The notes under the pieces were generated by a model. It was not told the origin of the DNA, ran no database searches, and was given only the letters and a program-made list of their open reading frames with translations. 64,000 nucleotides of DNA from Cristatella mucedo (lineage: Eukaryota > Bryozoa > Phylactolaemata > Cristatellidae): contig WPIO01000091.1 of the NCBI GenBank assembly GCA_009760855.2, forward strand, positions 1,397,501 through 1,461,500, in the 5' to 3' direction. Shown piece by piece: positions 11,017-20,168 of the stretch. A program made the position numbers and the translations under genes. Each line of letters begins with the position of its first letter. Positions within the stretch are counted from its first letter, which is position 1.

Positions 11017-12234
11017 TCATGCATATAGCGGGCTCGATTGCTGCCACTTTCCTCAAGGTAGTTGAGAAGAGAAAATACATCCTGCCGCAGTCACTCGAAA
11101 TCGGACTGCCGCACTAGCGACCGCCAGCGGCAGGCTTAAGTGGCGCGCATCCGAATTCATAGCAGGTCTACATTGCACTGCAGCTCCCACGTACTCGAGC
11201 GGAGTGCAGACGGAGTTGCCAAGCCATTTCGCAGGCACGAATGCATGGCAAGCGGCCAGCGCTCGTTTCAAAGCAGCAGAGCGTCGGCTCTCTGGATTGC
11301 TGTGACTTGCTCTGACCGCTGTGACCTGCCCTGACCGCTGGGCTTTAGTTGCCCGAGTCGGGCTGCACGACGGATGCGAGGCCGCTCCAAGCTGAGCCGA
11401 TCTGTGAGCTCAACTCCGTTGAGTGCGCAGAGCGTCGTGAGCTGCGACTCGTCGATCGCCAAGGAATTGAGCACCGCACGATGCTGTCAAGCCTCATCCG
11501 ACGTCGCCCAGCCAGCAGCGCTGTGGAAACAGGAGAGGAGTCGAGCCGCGATAGCTGTACAAGGGACGCAAACCTAAGCAATCGGAGCGTGGCACGAAGA
11601 CAAGGCCTTCACTCGCAAATCGGCTCGGAAAGGCTGTAGCTCAATTGAGAAACTATTTCGGACGACCCTTATTTCTTTTCCGATTTATTGACGTAACCGT
11701 TCGTCTAGCTCTCAAAGTAATTTTGGAGAACCTTTGAGCTCCGCGCGATAGGTTCGCCGTCCGGACGCTTCTTTCACTTTCTTTTTTTGCATAAATGTGA
11801 AAATAATAAAATGTGAAAAAACTGTTGAAATTAACAATAAATATAACAATAGCGCAGGCGCCTTTATCAGCTTTCTTTCACTTTCTTTTTTCTCTGCACT
11901 GTAGAGAGCTCAGCTCGTGCCCGCATTTCAATAAGTGAAGCTGCACGAAGCCTCGGAGCGCGCGAGCCCTCTGAGCCTCAGGCCTGCACTTCAGACCTGC
12001 CTAATAGAACAGCCTCTTTAGCAACTCTAAAAGTGCGCTCGACCCGTCGATACAATATCCCCTTCAGTAAGCCAGCACTGCTCAGACCGACGGAGCCATG
12101 ATCTAATGGCGCTGTTTCCTTCTCTAGAAATCTGCGAGCTCGATAAAGCTACCACAGTCGGTCTCGCAAGAACCGGAGGCCATTATCCCCGGGAAGTTTA
12201 GGATTGAGGTGGGTGGGTCGGGGGGGGGGGCATC
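11017..12234. other. Anonymous GC-rich then AT-rich spacer
   Basis: There is a short approximately 20-bp tandem repeat at 11297-11340 (GTGACTTGCTCTGACCGCT type). At 11795-11850 an AT-rich patch (AAAATGTGAA ... GAAATTAACAAT) recurs at 15533-15570, so it belongs to an unnamed dispersed repeat. Open frames at 11345-11640 overlap on both strands and look like chance. Confidence 0.4.
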
Positions 12235-12515
12235 GTCGATCTGCACGCTTTAGCAATCAGCGCGTCCGATCGTGGGCTGGCTACGCGCCACCGATAGCGC
12301 TCTGCATCCGACGGTGGAAGACCTCCGTGTGGGTCAAGCCGCCTGCATTCGTGCTAGCCCTCAACCGAAGCACCGCAGCCTCTCCCTTGTGACTCGCGTG
12401 CGTTCTCTCATTGCCCTGTCGTGTGTATACGTCACCGTGGAGGGAGTAAAGCTAAGAGTCTCTTTTGTCCGGTTACGTTTACGCTCACGCCTTCGCGAGA
12501 CGCACAGCGACCGAT
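12235..12515 (+). repeat. Diverged direct repeat R4, copy a
   Basis: It matches 13770-14040 in the same orientation. Shared blocks include GACGGTGGA[AG]GAC, CTCCCTTGTGACTCG, GGAG-rich then GAGTCTCTTT, and ACG-rich ends. It may be one of two LTR-like repeats bracketing the GC-rich open frame at 12862-13479, or simply an older duplication. Confidence 0.55.
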
Positions 12516-12659
12516 AGGAAGGAATGGTCGCACGTTACGCCAAAAGACGGAGTACCAGACCTTCTACGGTCCAGACGAGCTCCCGACACGCGGCTACGAA
12601 GTGCTTAACGGTGAACCACTTCTTAGTCCGTCTGCTGACGCCAGAAAGGCAGTGGCCAG

Positions 12660-12747
12660 GTTAAAGATCCCGTTACGAAAAGGTGAAATGCCTACAATAG
12701 AGATGACGTTCTCCTAGGGTGCTATACAAATTTATTATTATTATGAT
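12660..12747 (+). mobile_element. Degenerate L2- or SINE2-type 3' tail
   Basis: AATGCCTACAATAGAGAT ... TTCTCCTAGGGTGCTATACAA followed by TTATTATTATTATG keeps the stem-loop plan and ATT tail of the L2/SINE2 family. Too little remains to tell which of the two it came from. Confidence 0.55.
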
Positions 12748-12861
12748 TAAAGCACGTCCTACCTGAGTTTCTCAGCGGCAATATTATACGCTTTTATACA
12801 GTGCAACCGGTAAGAATAGAAGAAGACTATCACAGCCTGCTGCTAGAACTAATAATGCTGA

Positions 12862-13479
12862 CGGACGCGAGGAGGCCGAGCTCAAAGTCCAGATTTTAGC
12901 GGGAGTAGGAGCAGGTCGCCGGAAGTAGAGGCAGCGACAGCGGTAGGCGACGAGACAGTTTTACGGCCGGTCGATGAAACCGTAGACGGATCCCGTGGAC
13001 CGGACCGCCGGGCGGAGTTCTCGCAGCTGCTCAGCGGGCCACCGACTTCCGTGGCGGTGGATGAAGCCGAAGTATGGGACCGAATCCGACGCGCCGGTGC
13101 AGAGAAATGGGTCATTAAATGCGGCCGCCGCCGCCGCGGGCGGCCATGCGATCGCCTCTGCCCCAGAGAGCAGCGCCAGCCACCGTGCTAAAGTGCAGCT
13201 TAAGGACCCTTAAGCACCGAAGGCGGCAGCGGCGTTGAAGGAGGAGCGACAGCAGGCCGCGGCGACGGCAGCTCCGGCGGCGGCGTTCGCACCGTGGTAC
13301 CGGCGGCGATGACCCGCGAGGTGCCGGCGGCGATGACCCACGAGGCGCCGGCGGCGATGACCCGCGAGGCGCCCGCGGCAATCGCCGCCGGCGAGGCTCA
13401 CTCGGACGAGTTGACCGACCAGCAAGACGAGCCGCCGCGCTGCGAGAGATGGTTGAAGCTGTTGCCCTGCGATGCCTGA
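12862..13479 (+). pseudogene. CpG-rich open frame broken by two stops, function unknown
   Basis: A single reading frame is open from 12862 to 13188 (109 codons, no ATG), closed by TAA at 13189 and 13201, then open again from 13204 to 13479. The first part contains VAVDEAEVWDRIRRAGAEKW followed by CGRRRRGRPCDRLCPRE, a basic Cys-containing end. The second part is Gly/Ala-rich with four 8-residue repeats (PAAMTREV type) and ends DQQDEPPRCERWLKLLP. Base composition is strikingly GC/CpG-rich compared with the flanks. An AATAAA lies at about 13539. I do not recognise a family; a decayed gag-like ORF of an LTR element or a host exon are both possible. Confidence 0.4.
13294..13389 (+). repeat. 24-bp tandem repeat, four units
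   Basis: Units of the form GTGCCGGCGGCGATGACCCG plus four more bases are repeated about four times. They are in frame with the surrounding open frame and encode PAAMTRE-type octapeptides. Confidence 0.85.
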
Positions 13480-13564
13480 AAGCTGGCGGCATGCATGCAC
13501 GGCTACAGGTCGTCGTGTCTCCCAACATCTTTATAAAAATAAACTCCAGCTTTTAACCATATAA

Positions 13565-13722
13565 CTTTGATTCATCCGCACAGCGCCCTAACAGAACTTA
13601 ATCTCCATTCAGGCACTTCACATGTGCCGCGAAGCTCGAGCCCACGACCTCTCTTAACAGAAATTCATCTTGACCTTGGATTGAGGCGAGCACCCTAACC
13701 GCCGAGCCAAATCGATGCGGCT
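13565..13722 (-). mobile_element. SINE2 (tRNA-type) copy
   Basis: On the minus strand there is a tRNA-like head with GGTTAGGGTGCTCGCC (A-box region) and GGTCGTGGGCTCGAGCTTC (B-box region). A tail follows: CACATGTGAAGTGCCTGAAT, GAGATTAAGTTCTGTTAGGG and CGCTGTG. The tail follows the L2 LINE 3' stem-loop. This is the best-preserved head-to-tail SINE2 copy in the window. Confidence 0.78.
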
Positions 13723-13769
13723 TTTGCTGGTAAGCCTCCCGTGTAGGGAAAGCTCGGCGAGGAGGTTGG

Positions 13770-14040
13770 TATGCTGCGCGCTTTTTTGATTGACGAGACT
13801 GATCCTCTGCTCAGCAATGTGACCTGCTCTACTTACGACGGTGGAGGACGGCCGACTTCCTTGCGGATTAGGCATGCGATCGTCGTAGCTGTAATGTACC
13901 TCAAAACTGCTCCCTTGTGACTCGTATCCCTTCTTTCATTTCTCGACATATTTACATAGAGTAAATATTCAATGAGAGAGGAGTAGAGGTTGAGTCTCTT
14001 TCACGTTTAAGCTTACAAGCGACGCACATCAGGAGGCTTA
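13770..14040 (+). repeat. Diverged direct repeat R4, copy b
   Basis: Partner of 12235-12515, about 1.53 kb downstream in the same orientation. The match is clear in the block from ACGGTGGAGGAC to GTTTAAGCTTACAAG and fades on both sides. Confidence 0.55.
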
Positions 14041-15600
14041 AGACTTTGTAGCTGTCAGCCTCGGTCGGCGAGTGACGGCTCAGACAACGAAGAACCAAAC
14101 GAATTTGAAACGAATTTGAAAGCACCTTTGGCGCAGAGTACTTACTCGTTTGGCCCACACTACGGGCCCTTGCTAGAGCGACCGGAAACGACGTGACCGA
14201 ATGTTCATAAATCGCCAAGCTACTCGCTAAAGTTAGGCTCTCATGCCCGATAACGTCATCGAAGACGGCGAAGATGACGAGATGGTTCTATAAATACCCG
14301 GGTCTTAGCCCAGGGATAAGGTGCTGACTCTTCACGACCCGCGTCGCAGGTCTGCAGAGTCTGTCGGCGTCTGACTCGTCAGACTCGTCCGTGGCCACGC
14401 GCCAACGGAGCGCGCGCATTGGCGAAGGTCCGACGCGCCGACGCGCGAAGCCGCGCAGCCTCGAAGCTTCGCCGCCAATGGACCACCGCGCGTGGGCGCA
14501 GGCCGCAGCTTCGATGCGTGCAACTTCTGGCAGAGGCTGCGGCCTGAGTACGCGGCGACAATGAAGTGAGCCCGTGTCCTCCTATCGCAAGGCTCTGCCC
14601 AAAGCGAAGAGTACTCCGCTCGACAGATGCAGATGGCTGATTGCAGCCAGCACCGGCCTTGCAGCTTGCAACTAGCTTGAAAGTCCAAAGCACTGACCAA
14701 AGGCCTGGAGCGAAACTGGCTGACTATTAAATCACTAGCTTGTATGCTGCTGAAGTATAGACTTTGACGACGCCGGTTCTTGATTATTGTAATTGCAGGA
14801 ACTGAAAAAATACCTCAGCTGGCTGTCATAATCTGGCTGATGTAGCACGACAATTTGAAAAGTCCACGTCGTGATGCCCTTCGACGGAAGCGCCGATTCA
14901 CTGGTGGCGGCGGTCCAGACGACGTTTGAGAAATACCGTATATCAGTTGTTCTCTTCTGACTTAGGCGTAGAACTATGCATCTAAGTGGCGCTCCGGTTT
15001 AACCCTCGGGCAGGTGCTTGTCTTTGGCAACCAGTGCTGTAAGCTAGATCCCCAAATTATGCAGCATGCAAAGCGCCAAGATAGAGGTGAAGTTAACTTT
15101 GGGCGCTAAATGAATAAATTATTGAGAATTTTGAAGGATGCACTCAAAGCCTAAGCTACTATTGGTACCAATACCGGCTGGCAGCGTCTGGCCGTTCGTG
15201 ATCGGTGATCTGAGAAACTAGTTGCCTGATCGTGAAGCGTGCTCGGCGGACCTAAGCATCGCTCGCGAGTACAGCGGACAGCCTTCCGCTGGCTTTGCGT
15301 GTCGGTCGCCATTAAAATATAGGATGCCGCGTCATCCTCGCTCCTGCTTCGGGAGTTCGCGATTGCCCTCTCCCAGCTCCGGCGGAGTGGAATCCTATAG
15401 CAGATGTACATAAGCTATATTCATGAAGCTATATAATTTTGAATATTTGTAAGTTTCCTAAACGGAAGTCAGTGCTGATTCCCTAGCCAAAGCTGACAAA
15501 TGAGACTAGCTACCGCAGCATTTTTAAAGATAAAATGTGAACACAACTAACTAAAACTGTCGAAATTAACAATTCCATTGAGAGCTAATTTAATTTTTAA
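14041..15600. other. Anonymous 1.5 kb, GC-rich around 14.4-14.6 kb
   Basis: No gene is recognised. A TATA-like TCTATAAATACCC occurs at about 14289, upstream of a GC-rich stretch with two overlapping minus-strand open frames (14332-14700), neither with a known domain. The AT-rich patch at 15533-15570 is homologous to 11806-11850. Confidence 0.35.
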
Positions 15601-15636
15601 GTGCGTAAGTACATCAAAACACGGAGTTCATCGGTG

Positions 15637-15831
15637 ATGCGTTACCTGAGACTAGGCAATGAGAAGATAGTCGGAGCGAATGTGAAGGTGAATGGCAAAT
15701 TATTCGTTTTTAGTGGATTCATCGGAAAAAGACCAAAAGTGAAAATTGTCAAACGCGAGCAGGTAATCAACACTGGTAGCCGTAGATTCGGAGCCAAAGC
15801 GACTAAAGTGCGTACACAAGACACTTACTGA
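15637..15831 (+). CDS. Orphan basic small ORF, unknown function
   Basis: The open frame runs from 15601, after an in-frame TAA, to the TGA at 15829-15831. The first ATG is at 15637, giving 64 residues starting MRYLRLGNEKIVGANVKVNG. It is rich in Lys and Arg with a valine-rich beta-strand-like pattern (VKVNGKLFVFSGF, PKVKIVKREQVI) and a basic C-terminal part (SRRFGAKATKVRTQ). No family is recognised, no transposon end was found beside it, and codon use is AT-leaning like its flanks. It could be an exon, an old element ORF or chance. Confidence 0.25.
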   Translation: MRYLRLGNEKIVGANVKVNGKLFVFSGFIGKRPKVKIVKREQVINTGSRRFGAKATKVRTQDTY

Positions 15832-16756
15832 TGTGTGTCATTATCGTAAGTAAATGTGGAAAATAAGAACAGAGAAAGCCGTATTGCAAAATTGAGCGTC
15901 ATACTGCAAAAATTCAACGAAAGCGAGGGTTTTCTTCAATCTTAACAGTTGTTTTTTTCAATTTTTTCTCCTAGAAAATCTTTTGATTCATTAAGTAGAA
16001 CTGAGGTCAAGCGGGCCCGGGCCAACTACGTCGGAGGACACTAATTCCTGCCTTCCAAAGCTAGTCAGCCCCATCTATTCCTGTCGTATATTAAGGGCTA
16101 CCTACAACAATGCCTTAGCTATATAATATATAATACCCTAATACCCTAGCTATATAATACCCTTAGCTATATAATACCCCGAGCTGCCTGGTTCCGTCAA
16201 GGAGGATGCACTGGGATTCAGTTTTGGATGCGCCACATAATATGCGTTTAAGCCTCAACAGCTACAGTTTAATGTGTCTGTAATGTTGCTCAATAAATTC
16301 AAGAGCTTAAGAAACGCGACTCACTGCAATGGCTTCTGGTTTATCATCGAAGGCTCTCCTAAAAGTGGCTGCACCAACTATTCCGGTGGAGGCTAAATCT
16401 CTACACCAATGCAGCACCGCCCAAAAGGTTTTTTAGCGTCACCTTTAAAGACACCGGAAGCACCCGCTTGCGTAGCCGGGAGCTGCACGCAGAAGGTTCA
16501 CTGTTCGACAGACCTAGTAGTCTGTCTCAACTTGACAAGCCTGGCCGGATCTTTCTAAACAGATCTACTTATGTATGTAACTTGTACAACGCCACGAGAG
16601 AGAGAGAGAGAGCTTCATCTCTAGACAGGAGCTTTGCGTAAACCGCAGGGCTTGAGCGTCCCACCTTCATAGTTGAAGGCGAATGTTTTGCTCACGGGCT
16701 GAATCAGAGAGAGTCTGTATCGTCTCTAAAATCGCGTTCGTCTCTGGCATTCGCGC
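15832..16756. other. Anonymous sequence with a short TA-rich tandem repeat
   Basis: At 16117-16180 a 16-bp-type unit (TAGCTATATAATACCC) is repeated about three to four times. Nothing else is recognised; a short (GA)6 lies at about 16597. Confidence 0.5.
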
Positions 16757-16802
16757 ACTCACACACGCGAACACACACACGCGCACACACTTACACACGC
16801 AC

Positions 16803-16833
<31 letters not shown>

Positions 16834-16932
16834 CACGTGTATACACACGCACACATATATATATATATATATATATACGCACGCACGCACGCACGCACGC
16901 ACATATATATATATACATACGTACATATACAT
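16757..16932 (+). repeat. Compound CA / TA / ACGC microsatellite
   Basis: Alternating CACACG, (TA)n, (ACGC)n and (CATA)n blocks total about 175 bp of almost pure purine-pyrimidine alternation. The Tyr-Ile/Cys-Val repeat ORF on the minus strand here is an artefact. Confidence 0.95.
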
Positions 16933-17072
16933 TTAATACTACTGGGTCCGCTGTACCGTGTGAGCGTACTAAATCGGCGGTAGTGGGCGAATTAGAAATG
17001 CGGGCCCGATAATACGCATATAGATTCTCCGGGGCTAGGATTGATTATGATGGTCACTAGCTTTCACGTGGG

Positions 17073-17136
17073 TAATAATAGTAATGCACTTGATAAAGCG
17101 CCCTCAGAGAACTCAATCTCTTTCTAGGCATAAACT
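17073..17136 (-). mobile_element. L2-like LINE 3' tail fragment (antisense)
   Basis: AATAATAGTAATGCACTTGA then AAAGCGCCCTCAGAGAACTC and ATCTCTTTCTAGGC is the reverse complement of the L2 stem-loop and ATT tail. Only about 65 bp are retained. Confidence 0.85.
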
Positions 17137-18469
17137 ATATAGACTATGTACATTTGTTATATACATTGCCATACACTACCTGCCGTTTTATCAATTCGAT
17201 ATCCGGGTGGGATATCGCTCACAAAAACGCACATCCTTAACAAATAATTTTCTTATGTATATAATACTTAAAATATAGTAGTTAGTATAACACTTATGAG
17301 GGCTAAAGAGTCACCGCTATCGCATTAAGGCTTAGGGATGTCCACGCAATTGCCGTCGAAGGAACCACATTTTCCGATGCAGTATTAGCAGGTCTTTCTC
17401 ATTACGTCATCGCAAACTGCAGCTCGAGTTAAGCAATACCCTTGACCTATTAAAACTTAACGACGTAGTTAGCCTCAGTTGCCAGCCCCCTACGGACGCT
17501 ATAAGAAACGTATAAGCTGGACACGCAGCCTTTCAGCCCGACATATTTGCGAGTCAACATGTCATCTACCCAAGAAGAGGCCGGGCATGTGCATAGACGC
17601 TCGCTGGCGCTTTCTGGCAGCTGGGCACGCGCTCTGTAACCACGGGCTTTTGACGAAAGTCCCCTGCAGCAAACGCAGCGCGTGTGACGAGTGCTCGCCG
17701 TCCTCGCCGACGGTGACGGTGATTAGCGGAGCCAGCGCTTCGACATGCAGCACCTGCGAGGCATAGAAACCTCACGAATGCACGCCGCAGCCACAGTAGC
17801 GGAGATAGCCGAGTAAGGCGGCGATCGAGAACGCCAGTACCTCGAGTACATCAAGTGTGCGTGGTCCTTTATCACCGTAGCCGTAGCGCACCGCTGCCCG
17901 GCCATTGCTTCGAATCACCTTTTACAAAGCTAAACCGTAAATACGGCTCCATCTCTAGAAATTAAATCGAGAAAGCCCGTCCATCCCACCGTCCCGCCGC
18001 AAGATGGTGAACATGCGTAGCGTGGCTAGATGGCGCAGCGTTGTCATCCATGACCAGTACTTTCGGGAGTGACGTATACAAGACGTGCAATGCACGTCTA
18101 CTACGACGGAGCGAAGCGAGTCCATGGGCAGTGAGTTGCTCGTGCACTTGTCATAATTCAGGAACCGCCAAGGATCTCTAGCGCTAGCATAAGCTGACCC
18201 TTTTAGCATACGCCGGTGCTTCTTCGTCGGGCCGCGGGAACTTCCCTAATAGACACCTTGCAGGCCTTGCCGGCTTTTGCGCGTTCGGCCAAGAGACAGC
18301 TGAAGCGGCGACGAGCTAAATAAGCCGTACTGTGACTACAATCACTATTCGTTGCTCCTGTATTATAATGACCGTAGCCGGTAATGCTATAATCTATGGC
18401 TGGGGTCGGATAAAAGCCGACGCCATTTAGTGGGCAGGGTGTTGTGCTTCAGAATGAGGTCTAGGCATT
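17137..18469. other. Anonymous 1.3 kb
   Basis: The region has moderately GC-rich overlapping open frames at 17479-17775 and 17955-18209 without recognisable domains. No transposon termini were identified. Confidence 0.4.
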
Positions 18470-18725
18470 TGAGCATTAGACTTTAGACATTAGACATTTA
18501 GATATTTAGATATTAGCATTAGACATTTAGACATTAGACCGGCTTTAGACCGCAGAGCCGTTGATGCACATCGTGGTCTCTTGCGAATGCATTGAACCGT
18601 TATCGCTGTCAAATAGACTTGTCTACGCTACGGATATGGACTTGTTATGAGCATTCTACGTCGCTGCGGGGTCAAGCTATTATCAGGGTCAATGTTATTA
18701 TCGGGGTCAAGCTATTATCGGCCTA
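18470..18725 (+). repeat. Short tandem repeats and a fragment of dispersed repeat R1
   Basis: 18470-18540 is made of ATTAGACATTTAGA-like units. 18545-18650 (GTTGATGCACATCGTGGT ... AATAGACTTGTCTAC ... ATGGACTTG) resembles 53508-53600 and 55455-55535 of the tandemly duplicated region. 18662-18720 is three units of an approximately 18-bp repeat (GGGTCAAGCTATTATC). Confidence 0.6.
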
Positions 18726-19390
18726 ATGTACCTGCGTGCTAATTGGTGCCGATCCTAAAAGTCGCTAGCCATTATAACCGATGCAAGAGTTACCGCCAGT
18801 AATTCGCCGTGCGTCGACTGAGGCTAGCGCAATTACGAGTGCTGTATTTGCGGCCTGAAATGTGGATGCCACACGCCGCGTTTTTTACGTTTGGTATAGG
18901 AAATGTGGGATAATTACGAAGGATCCTTAGAAGTCGTCTTGTGCTAGTCTCATCGCATATAAGTTTAAAGCTGGACGTCGAACCTGAAACATGGATTTAT
19001 ATATTGGACAAATTGTTGTTAGACAGATTAAGGCACATACTGCCCACAGTATCGAACGCCTGAAAGCTGCGGTGGCTGCCGACTCTGCCAAACTTTGGAG
19101 CTTTGAAAATCGGGTGCTAAAAATCTTAAAAGTTTGGAGCTGGGAGTCGCCGAGATTAGATGAATTACAATTGACTAAATTCAGAATATGCTCTCTTGTC
19201 AAACGACTTCAAATTATATTTTGAGCTGCTCAGAATTGAGCGGCACCTAGATGCGCTCTCGATGAGAACCTTGATACGCTATTAGCGGAGTCACATTAAC
19301 ATCCAAAGAAACAGTGAGAAGTATCTACCATAAATACCACGGCTATCCAGCAGTCCGCTGAGAGTAATGCTGAGACTGCTAGAAATCTCA
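18726..19390. other. Anonymous sequence
   Basis: There are two opposing open frames of 77 and 91 codons at 18927-19224, overlapping on opposite strands, with no recognisable domain. Confidence 0.4.
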
Positions 19391-19602
19391 TTAATAATAA
19401 TTTATAAGGTTCATTTGTCAAGCATCCTAAGAGAGCTTAGTCTCTGTTCAGGCGCTTCACGCGGCCGCCACCGCAGAGCAGGAGCCCAAGACCGATCGTT
19501 CTTCAAAGGCGAGAGCCTTATATTATTATTATTATACTATTATTATTGGTCTTCAAAGGCGAGAGCCTTAATCCATCGACTATACCGAGGCGGCTGACGA
19601 CG
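19391..19602 (-). mobile_element. SINE2 copy interrupted by an ATT tract
   Basis: On the minus strand there is a tRNA-like head (CCTCGGTATAGTCGATGGAT, TAAGGCTCTCGCC), a B-box-like GGTCTTGGGCTCCTGCTC, then GCGTGAAGCGCCTGAACAGA and an L2-type closing stem with an ATT tail. An internal ATT-rich patch (about 19521-19547) is bordered by a duplicated CTTCAAAGGCGAGAGCCTTA, as expected of a small insertion or slippage event in the head. Confidence 0.7.
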
Positions 19603-19657
19603 GCAGCAGGCTTGAAATTACTGAAGTTAATCTAGATGACCAAGTGCGATACGGTGG

Positions 19658-19845
19658 GTAGTGAAGTGTTAGTGAAGGGTTAGTGAAGGGTTAGTGAAGT
19701 GTTAGTGAAGGGTTAGTGAAGTGCTAGTGAAGTGTTAGTGAAGGGTTAGTGAAGTGTTAGTGAAGTGTTAGTGAAGTGTTAGTGAAGGGTTAGTGAAGGG
19801 TTAGTGAAGTGTTAGTGAAGTGTTAGTAAAGTGTTAGTGAAGTGC
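19658..19845 (+). repeat. 11-bp minisatellite, about 17 units
   Basis: The unit is GTGTTAGTGAA, varying to GGGTTAGTGAA at one position in many units, with few other changes. It is flanked by unique sequence. Confidence 0.95.
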
Positions 19846-20021
19846 AAGCGTGGCCCTAGTTGAAGCTCCGTGTGTTGAAATAAGGCAGCTATAGACGATG
19901 TGTTGAAGCAACGATGTCATGCAGCTCGACACATGTGGCTGAAGAAGACAGAGGCTACGACTACGCGAGAGCGTAGACGTAGCTGCTGATTGCGTCCAGC
20001 TTTCTACCTTGAAAAAAAGCT

Positions 20022-20168
20022 TGGCTGATTTAGCAGCCTCATTTATATAGTGGCAGAAGAGTCTTTATAGCTATCACCACCGCATGCAGCAGGCGATATA
20101 GAATAGCCCAATGCAGGACTCGATTCCACGACCTGAGTCTTGGAAAGCGAGCATCGTACTTCCTGGGG
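20022..20168 (-). mobile_element. SINE1 (tRNA-type) copy
   Basis: On the minus strand there is a head with GCTCGCTTTCC, a B-box-like GTGGAATCGAGTCCTG, and the body TGGGC.ATTC.ATATCGCC.GC.TGCGGTGGTGATAGC. The family's 3' end follows (GACTCTTCTG ... GAGGCTGCTAAATCAGCC). It matches the copies at 22.3, 28.2, 30.6, 31.6 and 57.9 kb. Confidence 0.75.

Noticed and set aside
16667-16918. Tyr-Ile/Cys-Val repeat ORF
   Set aside because: Translation of the compound CA/TA/ACGC microsatellite.
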